In this document: positions 8,820-19,728 of the stretch, in pieces
Position numbering within the stretch: the stretch's first letter is position 1
How the letters are laid out: each line of letters opens with the position of its first letter
Source of the DNA: Xiheibacterium sp038325765
Lineage (GTDB): Bacteria; Myxococcota_A; Polyangia; Nannocystales; Nannocystaceae
Assembly: GCA_038325765.1 (NCBI GenBank)
Contig: JBBQJI010000028.1
Location: 1 to 64,000, forward strand
Length of the DNA stretch: 64,000 nucleotides
Direction: 5' to 3'
Notes under the pieces: generated by a model
Databases searched by the model: none
Told to the model about the DNA's origin: nothing
The model's input: only the letters and a program-made list of their open reading frames with translations
Translations under genes and position numbers: made by a program

Positions 8820-10081
8820 TCACGCGACACGCAGGCCGTCCTGCCACACCTGGCCGACGAGCGGCGAGCCGGCGTGATAGACCAGATCGCGCACGTCGGC
8901 GGTGTCGAGCACGAGCAGGTCGGCGCGGTATCCGGGCTGCAGCGCGCCGACGCGACCGCCGAGGCCCAGCGAGCAGGCGGCGTTGTGGGTCGCGGCGCAG
9001 ATCGCCTCTGAAGGGCTCAGGCGGGTGCCGTAGCAGGCCAGCGCGAGCACCAGGGCGAGGTTCTCGATCGCGCACGAGCCGGGATTGCAGTCAGTGCCCA
9101 GCGCCACGGCGACGCCGGCCTCGACGAGGGCGCGACCATCCGCGTAGGGCTTGCCGAGCACGAGCGAGGTGCCCGGCAACAGCACCGCGACGACGCCGGC
9201 CTCGCGCAGCGCCGCCCTGTCGCCGTCGTCGATGTGCAGCAGGTGGTCGGCTGCGGTGGCGCCGAGCTCCGCCGCCAACCGGGCGCCACCGGTGGGCCCG
9301 AACTCGTTGGCGTGGACCCGCAGCCCGAGCCCGAGCGCACGCGCGGCGAGCAAGACCCGCCGCGACTCGGCGACGTCGAAGGCGCCGCGGTCGCAGAACA
9401 CGTCGGCGAAATCCGCCAGCTGCTCGCGCGCGACCGTCGGCAGGATCACCTCGCAGATGGTGCGCAGGAATTCCTCGCGCCCGGCGGCGCTGCCCGAGGA
9501 CTCGGCCGGAATCGCGTGCGCCGCCATGCAGGTGGTGCGCACCCGGAATCCACCGCGCTCGCCCAGCGCCCGGGCCACGGCGAGCTGACGCCGCTCGGTC
9601 TCGAGTTCGAGCCCATAGCCGCTCTTGATCTCGAACGTCGTGGTGCCGCAGCGGCGCATGCGTTCGATGCGGGCGAGCGCCTGCGCGTAGAGCCCCGCGT
9701 CGTCGGCAGCCCGGGTCTGGCGCACGCTCGAGAGGATGCCGCCCCCGGCTGCGAAGATCGTCTCGTAGTCGGCGCCGCCCAGGCGCAGCTCGAGCTCGTC
9801 CTTGCGATCGCCCGCCCACACCAGGTGCGTATGGGCGTCGACCAAGCCCGGCATCACCGTCTTGCCCGCGCACGGGATCACCTCGGCGTGCTGCCAGCGC
9901 GTCGGTAGGTCCGCGGCGGCGCCGACCCACGCGACCGCGCCGTGCTCGTCGACGACGACCGAGCCATTCGCGATCGTGCCGAGCTCGGCCATCGCCCGGC
10001 CGGCGCGCGGACCCTGGGCGCCGGCCAAGGTGTGCACCGCCGCCGCATCGGCGAACATCGTCGGGCGCCCTGCGGGCGCGA

Positions 10082-10085
<4 letters not shown>
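8820..10085 (-). CDS. hutI: Imidazolonepropionase HutI
   Basis: This enzyme hydrolyses 4-imidazolone-5-propionate to N-formimino-L-glutamate, the third step of histidine degradation. The 421-residue protein is an amidohydrolase with the metal-binding motif DAHTHLVWAG, the substrate-loop motif FEIKSGYGL, later His residues (MAAHAIP, HANEFG), and the metal-ligand Asp in LGTDCNPGS. The start is the GTG at 10085, which shares the four bases GTGA with the stop of hutU, so translation is probably coupled. No hutH or formimidoylglutamate hydrolase gene is in this window. Confidence 0.95.
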
Positions 10086-11746
<1,661 letters not shown>

Positions 11747-11806
11747 GTTGCCAGCCTACGCAAGCGCACAGGCGGGTTCAAGCGGGCGGCCAGCGCCGGC
11801 AAGGCG

Positions 11807-12895
11807 TCAGTTGTAGCTGCCGCAGGTGTCGATCGGCTGCGACACACGCGGCCAGTACGTCACCACGTTCCAACACATCTCGTTGGTCGTACCCGGACCG
11901 CCGATGGTGGTCTGCGTGCGCGAGGTCGAGTCGTAGATGCAGTGGGTGCGGATCTCGTCGCCGGGCTCGACGATCTCGTCGACCGGCTTCATGTGCTGCG
12001 AGTCGAACAGATACGGATCGTCGCGGTTCATCTCGTAGAGCATCGCGCCGTCGCGATGGACCTCGGACCACAGTACCGAGCCGATGTCGTGGGCGTGCAT
12101 CGACGTGCCGAAGATGTGCATGGGCTCGTCGAGCAGGGCCGCCGTGGCCTGGCCGCTGCAGGTGGCGACGTGCTCGTACTCCGCCATGCCCGGCGGAATG
12201 GAGATGTTCTCGATGTCGCCGAAGACCATCGTGCCGGCGTTGTGCGGCCGCAGCGTCCGCGCGACCCTCAGATCGACGCCGCTCGAGTCGGTGACCCCGA
12301 CGTCGCCCGCGGGGTTGTCGTAGTGCACCTGCAGACGCAGCGTGACGTTGCCGCCCTCCGCATCACCGATGAGGAACCCGGCCTCGGGCGGCAGGTTCCA
12401 GCCCTGACCGCCGGGCGCCCAGGTGTAGAGCAACTCGCCCTCCAGATCGAAGCAGGAGTAGCCGTCGGTCTGACCGGTGGGACCGTCGAGCTTGGACAGC
12501 ACGAAGTGGTGGACGTGGGCGGCGTCGTCGATCTCGGGATCGAAGCCGACGATGTGGCCCAACTGATCGAGCTCGAACGAGAATTCGAAGCACGCATAGT
12601 AGGTCTCGATCGACGGCACGCTGAAGGCGCCCGCGCGCAGCGGCACGACGACCACGTCTTCGTCGACGCCGGTCGTGCCCTCGCCGGTCTCGGCGGGTAT
12701 GTCGCCGGTGCTCTCCGGCTCGGACTCGGTCGCGCTCTCCGTGGGCGTCGCGGTGCTCGGATCGTCGGTCGAATCACCGGGCGCGGCGGTGCCCTCGTCC
12801 GGAGCGCCGTCCGACTCGCCGCAGCCGGCCGCGAACAGGGCGGATGCGAGGAGCGAGCGCAGCAGCGAGGGTGAAGCCGTGAATCCCACGATCAC
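11807..12895 (-). CDS. PHM/DBH-like copper type II monooxygenase lipoprotein
   Basis: This is a 362-residue exported protein with a lipobox ending at Cys25, then an acidic Thr/Glu linker to about residue 80. Residues about 85-360 resemble the two copper domains of peptidylglycine/dopamine monooxygenases. All expected ligand positions can be seen: the His-His pair 129-130 and His191 in the first domain, the His267-Ala-His269 motif and Met340 in the second. It may therefore be an active ascorbate-dependent Cu hydroxylase at the cell surface. The substrate is unknown. The start is GTG at 12895 or GTG at 12889, since no ATG precedes the signal peptide. The gene follows maf by 40 bases. Confidence 0.8.
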   Translation of the reverse strand: MIVGFTASPSLLRSLLASALFAAGCGESDGAPDEGTAAPGDSTDDPSTATPTESATESEPESTGDIPAETGEGTTGVDEDVVVVPLRAGAFSVPSIETYYACFEFSFELDQLGHIVGFDPEIDDAAHVHHFVLSKLDGPTGQTDGYSCFDLEGELLYTWAPGGQGWNLPPEAGFLIGDAEGGNVTLRLQVHYDNPAGDVGVTDSSGVDLRVARTLRPHNAGTMVFGDIENISIPPGMAEYEHVATCSGQATAALLDEPMHIFGTSMHAHDIGSVLWSEVHRDGAMLYEMNRDDPYLFDSQHMKPVDEIVEPGDEIRTHCIYDSTSRTQTTIGGPGTTNEMCWNVVTYWPRVSQPIDTCGSYN

Positions 12896-12935
12896 GGTGG
12901 TATCAGAGCCGCGCGCACCGTGTCCAACCCGGCGC

Positions 12936-13613
12936 TCAGGTCGGCAGCAGGCCGGCCTGTCGCAGCAGGCGGGCCACGAGCAGCAGCGGCAAGCCGATGA
13001 TGCTCGTGGGGTCCGCGCTGCCCTCGATCGCGTCGACCAGTCGGATACCGGCGTCCTCGATGCGGTACGCACCGACGCAATCGAGCGGGGCGAAGGCGTC
13101 GATGTAGGCGGCGGCCTCGTCGCGCCCGAAGGCCCGCATGTGCAGGGTCACGCGGTCGGCGCCCTCGAGGATGCGCCCGGTGCCAAAGCGGTTGCCGAAG
13201 TCATTGCCGATGGGGCGCAGCACCACGCCGGTGACGAGCACGTGGGTGCGGCCGGCGAGCGCCATGAGCTGGTCGACCGCGCGCTCGGCCGTGCCCGGCT
13301 TGTGCAACAGGCGCGGCGGATCGCCGGGCATGATCGCGAGCTGGTCGGCGCCGAGCACCCAACCCGCATGGACCACATCGTGCGCGAACCCGCCCTCGTC
13401 GCGCAGCGCCGCCGCCACCTGCTCGGCCTTCGCGGCCGCGAGCATGCACGCGAAGCGCTCGGGCGTGCTGCCGGCGAAACGATCGTCGAAGGCGCGCTCG
13501 TCCACGTCGGGCGCCCGCGTCTCGAACGGCACGCCGAGCCGCCCGAGCACCTCGGCGCGGTAGCGCGACGTCGATGCCAGCACCAGCCGCGGCGCGGACG
13601 TCACTTCCAGCAT
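12936..13613 (-). CDS. maf: Maf-like nucleoside triphosphate pyrophosphatase
   Basis: This cytoplasmic house-cleaning enzyme hydrolyses non-canonical or excess NTPs to NMP and pyrophosphate. It is about 225 residues long. The N-terminus has the family signature LVLASTSRYRAEVLGRLGVPF, followed by the acidic DVDE, VLGADQL and the ITGV-like VLVTGVVL region. The ATG at 13613 overlaps the 3' end of the upstream kinase gene by 13 bases. A GTG at 13604, sharing GTGA with the kinase stop, would give a slightly shorter N-terminus and is equally plausible. Overlap with the kinase gene implies cotranscription. Confidence 0.9.
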   Translation of the reverse strand: MLEVTSAPRLVLASTSRYRAEVLGRLGVPFETRAPDVDERAFDDRFAGSTPERFACMLAAAKAEQVAAALRDEGGFAHDVVHAGWVLGADQLAIMPGDPPRLLHKPGTAERAVDQLMALAGRTHVLVTGVVLRPIGNDFGNRFGTGRILEGADRVTLHMRAFGRDEAAAYIDAFAPLDCVGAYRIEDAGIRLVDAIEGSADPTSIIGLPLLLVARLLRQAGLLPT

Positions 13614-15751
13614 CGCTTCTTGAAGACGCCGCGCAGCCGCTCGCAGTCCTTCGGCGCCGACTTCTTCCGCTTGCTGCCAACGCCACCACCGGGGGATCGC
13701 ACGGCAGGCGCAGGCGCAGGCGCAGGCGCAGGCGTTGGCGCCACGGACTCGGAGCCGTCGCCCTCGATGACGATCTCGCCGTCGCCATCCGTCTCGCCGT
13801 CGGTATCGCCACCAGTCTCGGTGGGCTCGAGCGCGGTGAGCAGCGCGAGCGCGGCCTGACGTTTGGCCTCGAGGTGACCACAGGCCTCGGGAGCCTCGCG
13901 GGCCGCCACGGGGTCGCCCTTGGGCGCCGCGGAACGCTCGACCCGCGGCAGGTAGTAGTACTCGGGTGCCGCCATGATGACGGTGAGCGCTTCGTCGTAG
14001 GCGAGACACGGGGTGAGCGACTGCGGCGACTGCAGCAGGTCGAGGGCGGTGTTCAGCCGCCAGTTCACCAGCTCGCGGTTGCCCTCGACGCTCAGCAGCT
14101 CGTCGAGGGCGCGGTGACGCTTGGCGTAGCTCAGCGGCTTTTTCTCGCTGTTCACGAGCTCGAGCAAGAAGCTGTGGGCGTAGCGCCCCATCTGGTGCAG
14201 CGCGAGGTCGAGCGCCTCGTCGCGCGCGCCGGGGGTCCGCAGCAGCTCGTGCACCTCGATGTAGAACGGGCCATCGTCGAGCAGCGTGGGATCGGCATCG
14301 AGCGCATCACGGTAGGCGGCGAGCGCCTGCGAACGCTTGCCCTTGCGCTTGGCGAGGAGACGGCCGAGGCGCCACGACAGCTGGGCGTCCTTGGGGAATT
14401 GATCACGCTGCGCCGCGAGCAGCTTGTCGGCCTGGTCGAGCTCGCCCGCGAGCAGCAGGCGATCGATCTCGGCGAGCGCTGCCGCCTCGGGAGCGCCGGC
14501 GACCACCAACGCGACGTCGTCGTCGTCGGCACCGGGCGCAGGGCTCGGGGTCGCGGGCTCGGCGACGTCGGGGGCAGCCGCCGCCGCAGCCAGTGAATCG
14601 TCGGTCTCGCCCTGCGGCGCGAAGACCCAGACCGCGAGCAGCCCGATCGCCACCACGCCGGCGCCGATGGCCAGCCGATGCCGCGGCACCGCGCCGCCCA
14701 GGGCCAGCACCCCGGTATGGCCCACGGACTGGCCCACGGACTGGCCCACGGACTGGCCCACTATCTGGGTCAGCGGCACGCCGGTGCTGTGCCCCGCCAC
14801 CACGCCCAGTGGGATGCCGCCGCTGTGCAGCGACGCGGCCGCGGTCTGCACCACGCCCGCGGTCGAGACGTCGCCGCGCAGCATCACCAGCGCCGACTCG
14901 AGGATGTCGCGGAGTTCCTTCGCGCTGGCGAAGCGATCGTCGCGGCGCTTGGCCAGCAGACGCTCGACGATCGCCGCGACCATGGGCGCGGTGTCGGGCG
15001 GCAGAGGCGGCGGATCGGCGCCGACCTGCATCCGCACCAGCGCCACCGGATCGTCGGCGCGAAACGGCGGCAGGCCGGCGAGCATCTCGTAGAGGATGAT
15101 CCCGAGGGAGTAGAGGTCGGCGCGCTCGTCGGCCTCGACCCCCGCGGCCTGCTCGGGGCTCATGTACGCCGGCGTGCCGAAGATGAGGCCGACCCGGGTC
15201 TTGTGCTGCTCGGCCGCACCTCCGCTCGCGATCTTGGCGATACCGAAGTCGACGAGCTTGAGCGTCTCCCGATCCTCGTGGTCACGGGTGATGAAGATGT
15301 TCTCGGGTTTGACGTCGCGATGGATCACGCCCTGACCGTGGGCGTGCTCGAGGCCGCGACAGATCTGCAGCGCGAGCTCGAGCGCGCGCTGAGGCGGCAT
15401 CGCCTTGCCCATCAACGCGGTCAGCTCGCCCCCGTCGAGGAGCTGCATGACCATGAACTTCATGTCGTGCTCGGTCGTGCCGAAATCGGTGACCTGCAGA
15501 CAGTTGGGATGGTCGAGCCGCGAGGCCGAACGGGCCTCGCGATCGAAGCGCGCCGAGATCTCGGGGTCGCGGGTCAGCGACGGGTGCAACACCTTGATCG
15601 CCACGTCGCGGGCGAGGCCCAGATGGTGGCCGCGGAACACCGCGCCCATGCCACCCGTGCCGAGCAACGAATCGACGCGGTAGCGGTCGGCGATCGTGCG
15701 TCCCACCAGATCTTGCAGATCGGGATGGAGGTTCGCGAGCGCGGCGGTCAT
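13601..15751 (-). CDS. Hanks-type Ser/Thr protein kinase with TM segment and TPR-like C-terminal region
   Basis: This is a 716-residue membrane kinase. The kinase domain (about 15-285) has GTGGMGAVF, AIKVLH, the catalytic loop HRDVKPEN, DFGIAK and GTPAYMSPEQ, so it should be active. A juxtamembrane stretch carries three QSVG repeats encoded by a 12-bp tandem repeat. One TM helix follows (about 365-390, AIGAGVVAIGLLAVWVF). The rest has TPR-like helices up to about 560, then a poly Ala-Pro linker and a Lys/Arg-rich tail ending in Cys. The ATG at 15751 is chosen because upstream in-frame sequence is Gly/Arg-rich noncoding. It overlaps maf downstream. Confidence 0.9.
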   Translation of the reverse strand: MTAALANLHPDLQDLVGRTIADRYRVDSLLGTGGMGAVFRGHHLGLARDVAIKVLHPSLTRDPEISARFDREARSASRLDHPNCLQVTDFGTTEHDMKFMVMQLLDGGELTALMGKAMPPQRALELALQICRGLEHAHGQGVIHRDVKPENIFITRDHEDRETLKLVDFGIAKIASGGAAEQHKTRVGLIFGTPAYMSPEQAAGVEADERADLYSLGIILYEMLAGLPPFRADDPVALVRMQVGADPPPLPPDTAPMVAAIVERLLAKRRDDRFASAKELRDILESALVMLRGDVSTAGVVQTAAASLHSGGIPLGVVAGHSTGVPLTQIVGQSVGQSVGQSVGHTGVLALGGAVPRHRLAIGAGVVAIGLLAVWVFAPQGETDDSLAAAAAAPDVAEPATPSPAPGADDDDVALVVAGAPEAAALAEIDRLLLAGELDQADKLLAAQRDQFPKDAQLSWRLGRLLAKRKGKRSQALAAYRDALDADPTLLDDGPFYIEVHELLRTPGARDEALDLALHQMGRYAHSFLLELVNSEKKPLSYAKRHRALDELLSVEGNRELVNWRLNTALDLLQSPQSLTPCLAYDEALTVIMAAPEYYYLPRVERSAAPKGDPVAAREAPEACGHLEAKRQAALALLTALEPTETGGDTDGETDGDGEIVIEGDGSESVAPTPAPAPAPAPAVRSPGGGVGSKRKKSAPKDCERLRGVFKKRCWK
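14719..14766 (-). repeat. 12-bp tandem repeat in kinase juxtamembrane region
   Basis: Three perfect copies of GGCCCACGGACT plus one diverged copy lie inside the kinase gene at 13601-15751. They encode Gln-Ser-Val-Gly units just before the membrane helix. Confidence 0.9.
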
Positions 15752-15927
15752 CGGCTGCTGGGGGGAGCATAGCAGCCGCTGACCGCCGCAGAAGCAGCGC
15801 GACGCACGGATGCGCGGTCCGAGCCCGCCGCCACCCCCGGGGCAGCCGCGCCACCACGATCGCTCGGCCACCGCCCGCGGCCTCGTCCGACCGCGCGTTC
15901 GAGGGCGGCGCCCCCCGGCCCGGACCG

Positions 15928-18900
15928 TCAGCGCAGCGGCTTGGTGCGGACGGTGTCCTGCTCCGGGTCGGACGTGTCGGGATCCCCCGACGGCGTCTCG
16001 ATGAAGCTCGTGCCCAGATCACGCTCGATGCGGGCGAGGGCTTCTTGGGCCCAGTGCGCGAGGCTCAGCTCGTTGGTCGCGTGGAAATCCGCGAGCAGCT
16101 CCTCGAGCTCTCGCCGTGCCCGCGCGCTGTCGCCGAGCATGTGGGCGACCTCGGCATCGAGCAACCGCAGCTGCTGCTGGGCGACGTGCTCGCCTTGCAC
16201 CGAGAGCATGCCGGCGCGCGCCTCGACGAGCAGCGCCGCGCCGTCCTCGGGGTTGCCCCGCCGCGCGAGCACGTAGCCGAGAAAGCCGCGGTTGAGGTGC
16301 ACGTGGTAGTCGTGGCCATACGTGACCGCCAGGCGAAGCGCCTCGCGGAACGCCTCTTCGGCCAGCTCGAAGTCCTCGTTGCGCAGCCGCAGATCGCCGA
16401 GGTTGTGCAGCGGCGTGAGCAGGAGCCGCGGCAAGTTGGCATCGCGGATCTCCTGCACGGAGGCCTCGATCTCGGCGATCGCGCGCTCGGGATCGCCGCC
16501 GAGCACCGCCAGGTAGGCGATGCCCGAGAGGTAGCCCTGCCGCTGCAGCACCGGCACCTGCGCGGCGATCGGCCGACCCATGTCGTGGAGCCGGCGGCCT
16601 TCGCCGATCTGTCCCGACAGCGACAGACATCGCAGCCGCACGCCGATGACGTGGCACTTGTCGGTGGCGCTCGCGTCTTCGAGATCGACGATCTCCATCG
16701 CCAATCGGCTCCAGCGCGACGCCTTTTCGACCTCGCCCGCGCCGAGCAGGACCTCGGTGCGACGGTTGGCGATGCGCAGCTCGAGCACCCGATCACAGGC
16801 GAGCTTGGCGGCGATGGTGGCCTTCTCGAGCCGCTCGAGGGTGAGCTCCATGTCGAGGTTGGCCATGCCCGCGTAGCGGTCGACCAGGCCGAGCCAGAAC
16901 TGCGCCTGGGCGCCGAAGTCACCGAGCAGCTCGGCGACGAGGATGCCCGCCTCGTAGTGGGCGGCCTCGCGTCGCGGGTCGTCGAGGGCGCCGGCGGCGT
17001 GGTGAAGCAGCTTCATCTGCGCGCGCAGCAGCCGCTGCAGCGCCGCGGTGCGGCCGTACCGACGCAGCCGGCCAACGAGGCGCTCGAGCACCTGCGCGGC
17101 GAGCTGCGGCTGCTGCGCGTCGAGCAGACGATCGACCGCCTGCTCGAGCGCGTCGGCCGACTCGAGCCCCTCGGAGGCGTCGTCGATGAGGCGCGCGCGC
17201 AGGTACACGAAGTTGGGCTCGGGGTTGGCGAACTCCTCGATGCGCGCGGCGAGATCGAGGCGGGTCTCGTCGAGTGAGTCCTCGTAGCGGCCGCGCACGG
17301 CCTCGCGCACCGACTCGTGCGCGAGCTGGATGATGCTCGAGCCCGAGCTGGCGCTGCGCGTGATCAGCCCCTCGCCCTCGAGGCGATCGAGCGTGCGGGT
17401 GAACCGCTCGGTCCGCAGATCCGAGAGCTGCGCGAGCTGGTGCTCTTCGATCGGCGCCTCGAGCAGATAGAGGATGCTGGCGATCTCCCAGCCCGACACG
17501 CCGAGTCCGTCGAGCCGCGACTCCGAGCGCTGGGCCAGGGTCTTGTGCAGCTCCTCGGCCGCGGTCGAGGCCCCGCGCAACGCCCAGCTGTCGGCGTCGC
17601 GCACGAGGATGCTCTCCTCGATGAGCACGCGCAGCGTCTCGCGGAACGACAGCGGGTGGCCGCCGGTGAGCTTGTCGAGCATCCCCGCGAGCTCGGCCAG
17701 CACCGGCGTGTCGCCGAGCACACCTTGAAGCACGACCTGCATCTCCTTCTCGGAGAACGGCCGCAGGCTCCACACCTCGGCGACCTGATCACGGCTGAGC
17801 GCGTGCAGCAACGACGACACCTTGCTGTGGGGCTCGGTGGTGCCGCACAGCAGCAGCGGCGCCTCGGCGTGGTCGACGGCGCGGCACAGCTGCTCGAACG
17901 CGGCGCGGGTGGCCTCTTGACCCCGCGACAGGTTGGAGATGTGCAGCACGTAGGGGCGCTCGCGCGCGGCAGCGACGAGGAACTCGGTGATCTGATCGGC
18001 GGCCGACTCGCTCAGGGTGCGACGTCGGGCCGAACGCACCAGCTCGGAGTAGCCGTGCACGACCTTCGAGCGGTCGCCGAGCGCAGTGGCGATCTGCACG
18101 ATCACGCTGGCGAACGCGCCGACCGGCGAGGTGTCGTTGGTCCAGCAGCTGCCCTCGACGAAGACCCCGTCGCCGAGTTGGACCTCACGGCGCAGCTCGG
18201 CGAGCAGCCGCTGCTTGCCCATGCCCTCGGGCGCCTTGACCAGCACCGTGCGCACTGGTCGGCCCTTGAGCCGGTTGGCGCTCGAGCTCGAGCTCGCCGG
18301 ATCGGTGGGATCGCTGGCGCGCAGCACGTCGGCGGCCTTGTCCAGGAGCAGCTCGCTGTAGTGGGCGCGGTCGACGAACGGGAGCTGCTCGACGAGCACC
18401 CGCGCGAACTCGCGGCGGTCCTGCTCGGTGTGCGCGCGATCGCGGATCTGGGACGCCTCGCGGCGGAGCAGCTCGAGCACGATCGCCCGCGCCGACTGCG
18501 GCCGCCGCGTGGGATCGGGCTCGAGCATGCGACCGATGAGCTCGGCGACGACCGGACCGGCCTGCTGCAGCAGCGCCCCGGCGAACTCGGGGCGCCAGTC
18601 GCGTTGGGTGCGGAGCGCCTCGCGGAAGCTCTTGCCGGGGAACGCCCGCTGCCCGCGGATCGCGGCATAGATCGTGGCGGCCAGCGAGTACACGTCGGAG
18701 CGCGCGTCGGTGAGCTGACCTCGAATCTTCTCGGGCGCCGAGAACCCCGGCGTGCCGAGCACCGTGATGCTCTCGTCGTCCTCGTTCTCGGGCACCGGGA
18801 TCGACGCAGTCGGCTCGCGCAGCATCCGCGCCAGACCGAAGTCGATGAGCTTGGCCTGCGGCGCGGCGTCGCCCTCGCCGCGGGTGACCAGCACGTTCGA

Positions 18901-19449
18901 CGGCTTGATGTCGCCATGCACGAGGCCCAGGGCGTGGATGTAGTCGAGTGCGCGCGCGAGCTGCAGGAACTGCTCGACGATCTGCTCGCGGGTCGCGCCT
19001 TGCAGATGGCCCCCGAGCTCGTCACCGCGCACCAGCTCCTGCGTGAAATAGAAGCTGTCGGTGTCGGCACAGCGGCCGAAGTCGTGCACCGTCGCGAGGT
19101 TCGGGTGGTGCAGCTGGGTGAGGATTCGGAACTCCTCCTTGAACGCAGCCGCGCGGTTGTCGCTGCCGCCAGAGCCGGAGCCGAAACTGCGCGTGACCGT
19201 GCGCCGCCCTTGCAGCCGCGAGTCCTGGGCGTGGCTGCTGTCGGGCGGACCGAGCCGCGCACCGGCCGCGGAGTCACGGCGGATGAGCTTGAGCGCGACG
19301 ACGCGATCCTCGAGCTCGTCGAACGCCTCGAACACGGCGCCGAAACCACCGCGCCCGAGCAACCGGCGCACCTGGTAGCGACGCGCGATCCGCCGCGGGG
19401 TCTCGTCGGGCCCGTCGGCGTCGGTCTCGGACTGGAGCTCGGAGGTCAT
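15928..19449 (-). CDS. Large Ser/Thr kinase-ATPase-TPR signalling protein with HGD catalytic loop
   Basis: This is a 1173-residue protein. The kinase domain (about 22-345) has GRGGFGAVF, Lys54 in VALKL, a ~45-residue Ser/Gly insertion before the alphaC region, the catalytic loop His178-Gly-Asp180-Ile-Lys-Pro-Ser-Asn, and DFGLAR. The HGD form replaces the usual Arg, as in kinases not activated by loop phosphorylation. A ~500-residue region resembling an AAA/ORC1-type ATPase follows, with a P-loop-like APEGMGKQ that lacks the usual Ser/Thr. From about 700 to 1150 the protein is all helix with TPR character. This kinase-ATPase-TPR order is frequent in myxobacteria. No TM segment is seen. The ATG is at 19449. 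Confidence 0.88.
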   Translation of the reverse strand: MTSELQSETDADGPDETPRRIARRYQVRRLLGRGGFGAVFEAFDELEDRVVALKLIRRDSAAGARLGPPDSSHAQDSRLQGRRTVTRSFGSGSGGSDNRAAAFKEEFRILTQLHHPNLATVHDFGRCADTDSFYFTQELVRGDELGGHLQGATREQIVEQFLQLARALDYIHALGLVHGDIKPSNVLVTRGEGDAAPQAKLIDFGLARMLREPTASIPVPENEDDESITVLGTPGFSAPEKIRGQLTDARSDVYSLAATIYAAIRGQRAFPGKSFREALRTQRDWRPEFAGALLQQAGPVVAELIGRMLEPDPTRRPQSARAIVLELLRREASQIRDRAHTEQDRREFARVLVEQLPFVDRAHYSELLLDKAADVLRASDPTDPASSSSSANRLKGRPVRTVLVKAPEGMGKQRLLAELRREVQLGDGVFVEGSCWTNDTSPVGAFASVIVQIATALGDRSKVVHGYSELVRSARRRTLSESAADQITEFLVAAARERPYVLHISNLSRGQEATRAAFEQLCRAVDHAEAPLLLCGTTEPHSKVSSLLHALSRDQVAEVWSLRPFSEKEMQVVLQGVLGDTPVLAELAGMLDKLTGGHPLSFRETLRVLIEESILVRDADSWALRGASTAAEELHKTLAQRSESRLDGLGVSGWEIASILYLLEAPIEEHQLAQLSDLRTERFTRTLDRLEGEGLITRSASSGSSIIQLAHESVREAVRGRYEDSLDETRLDLAARIEEFANPEPNFVYLRARLIDDASEGLESADALEQAVDRLLDAQQPQLAAQVLERLVGRLRRYGRTAALQRLLRAQMKLLHHAAGALDDPRREAAHYEAGILVAELLGDFGAQAQFWLGLVDRYAGMANLDMELTLERLEKATIAAKLACDRVLELRIANRRTEVLLGAGEVEKASRWSRLAMEIVDLEDASATDKCHVIGVRLRCLSLSGQIGEGRRLHDMGRPIAAQVPVLQRQGYLSGIAYLAVLGGDPERAIAEIEASVQEIRDANLPRLLLTPLHNLGDLRLRNEDFELAEEAFREALRLAVTYGHDYHVHLNRGFLGYVLARRGNPEDGAALLVEARAGMLSVQGEHVAQQQLRLLDAEVAHMLGDSARARRELEELLADFHATNELSLAHWAQEALARIERDLGTSFIETPSGDPDTSDPEQDTVRTKPLR

Positions 19450-19554
19450 CGGGAATGGCGCTGAGCGCCGAAAAATCGGGTGCACTGTAGGCTACGGGGT
19501 CGCCAGGAACAACAGGACGTGGAGGGCGGCAGCAGGGTAGAGTACCAGATATGG

Positions 19555-19581
19555 CCGTAAGGCAAATTACGGTTGTTTTTT
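19555..19581 (+). terminator. Intrinsic-terminator-like hairpin with T-tract, or AT-rich promoter island
   Basis: In the 279-bp gap between two minus-strand genes, CCGTAA (19555-19560) pairs with TTACGG (19567-19572) and is followed by a T6 run, the form of a plus-strand intrinsic terminator. Both flanking genes read minus, so its role is unclear. The same AT-rich stretch is the most likely promoter area for the large kinase gene starting at 19449. The remaining bases of the gap look noncoding. Confidence 0.45.
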
Positions 19582-19728
19582 ACTATGAAGTCCATGCCGA
19601 CCGGCCGGGGTGGACAGCGTTCCAGCACACCAGACCTACTCCGAATGTCACGGGATTCTGACGCGGCACCCCCAGATGCCGCAAGCGAGGCCTCCCAGTG
19701 CGGCACCGGCGGCCGGGGAGTGCGGCGA

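Noticed and set aside
17317..19464. 715-codon plus-strand open frame
   Set aside because: It is antisense to the large kinase. Codon patterns mirror the real gene, and no domain appears.
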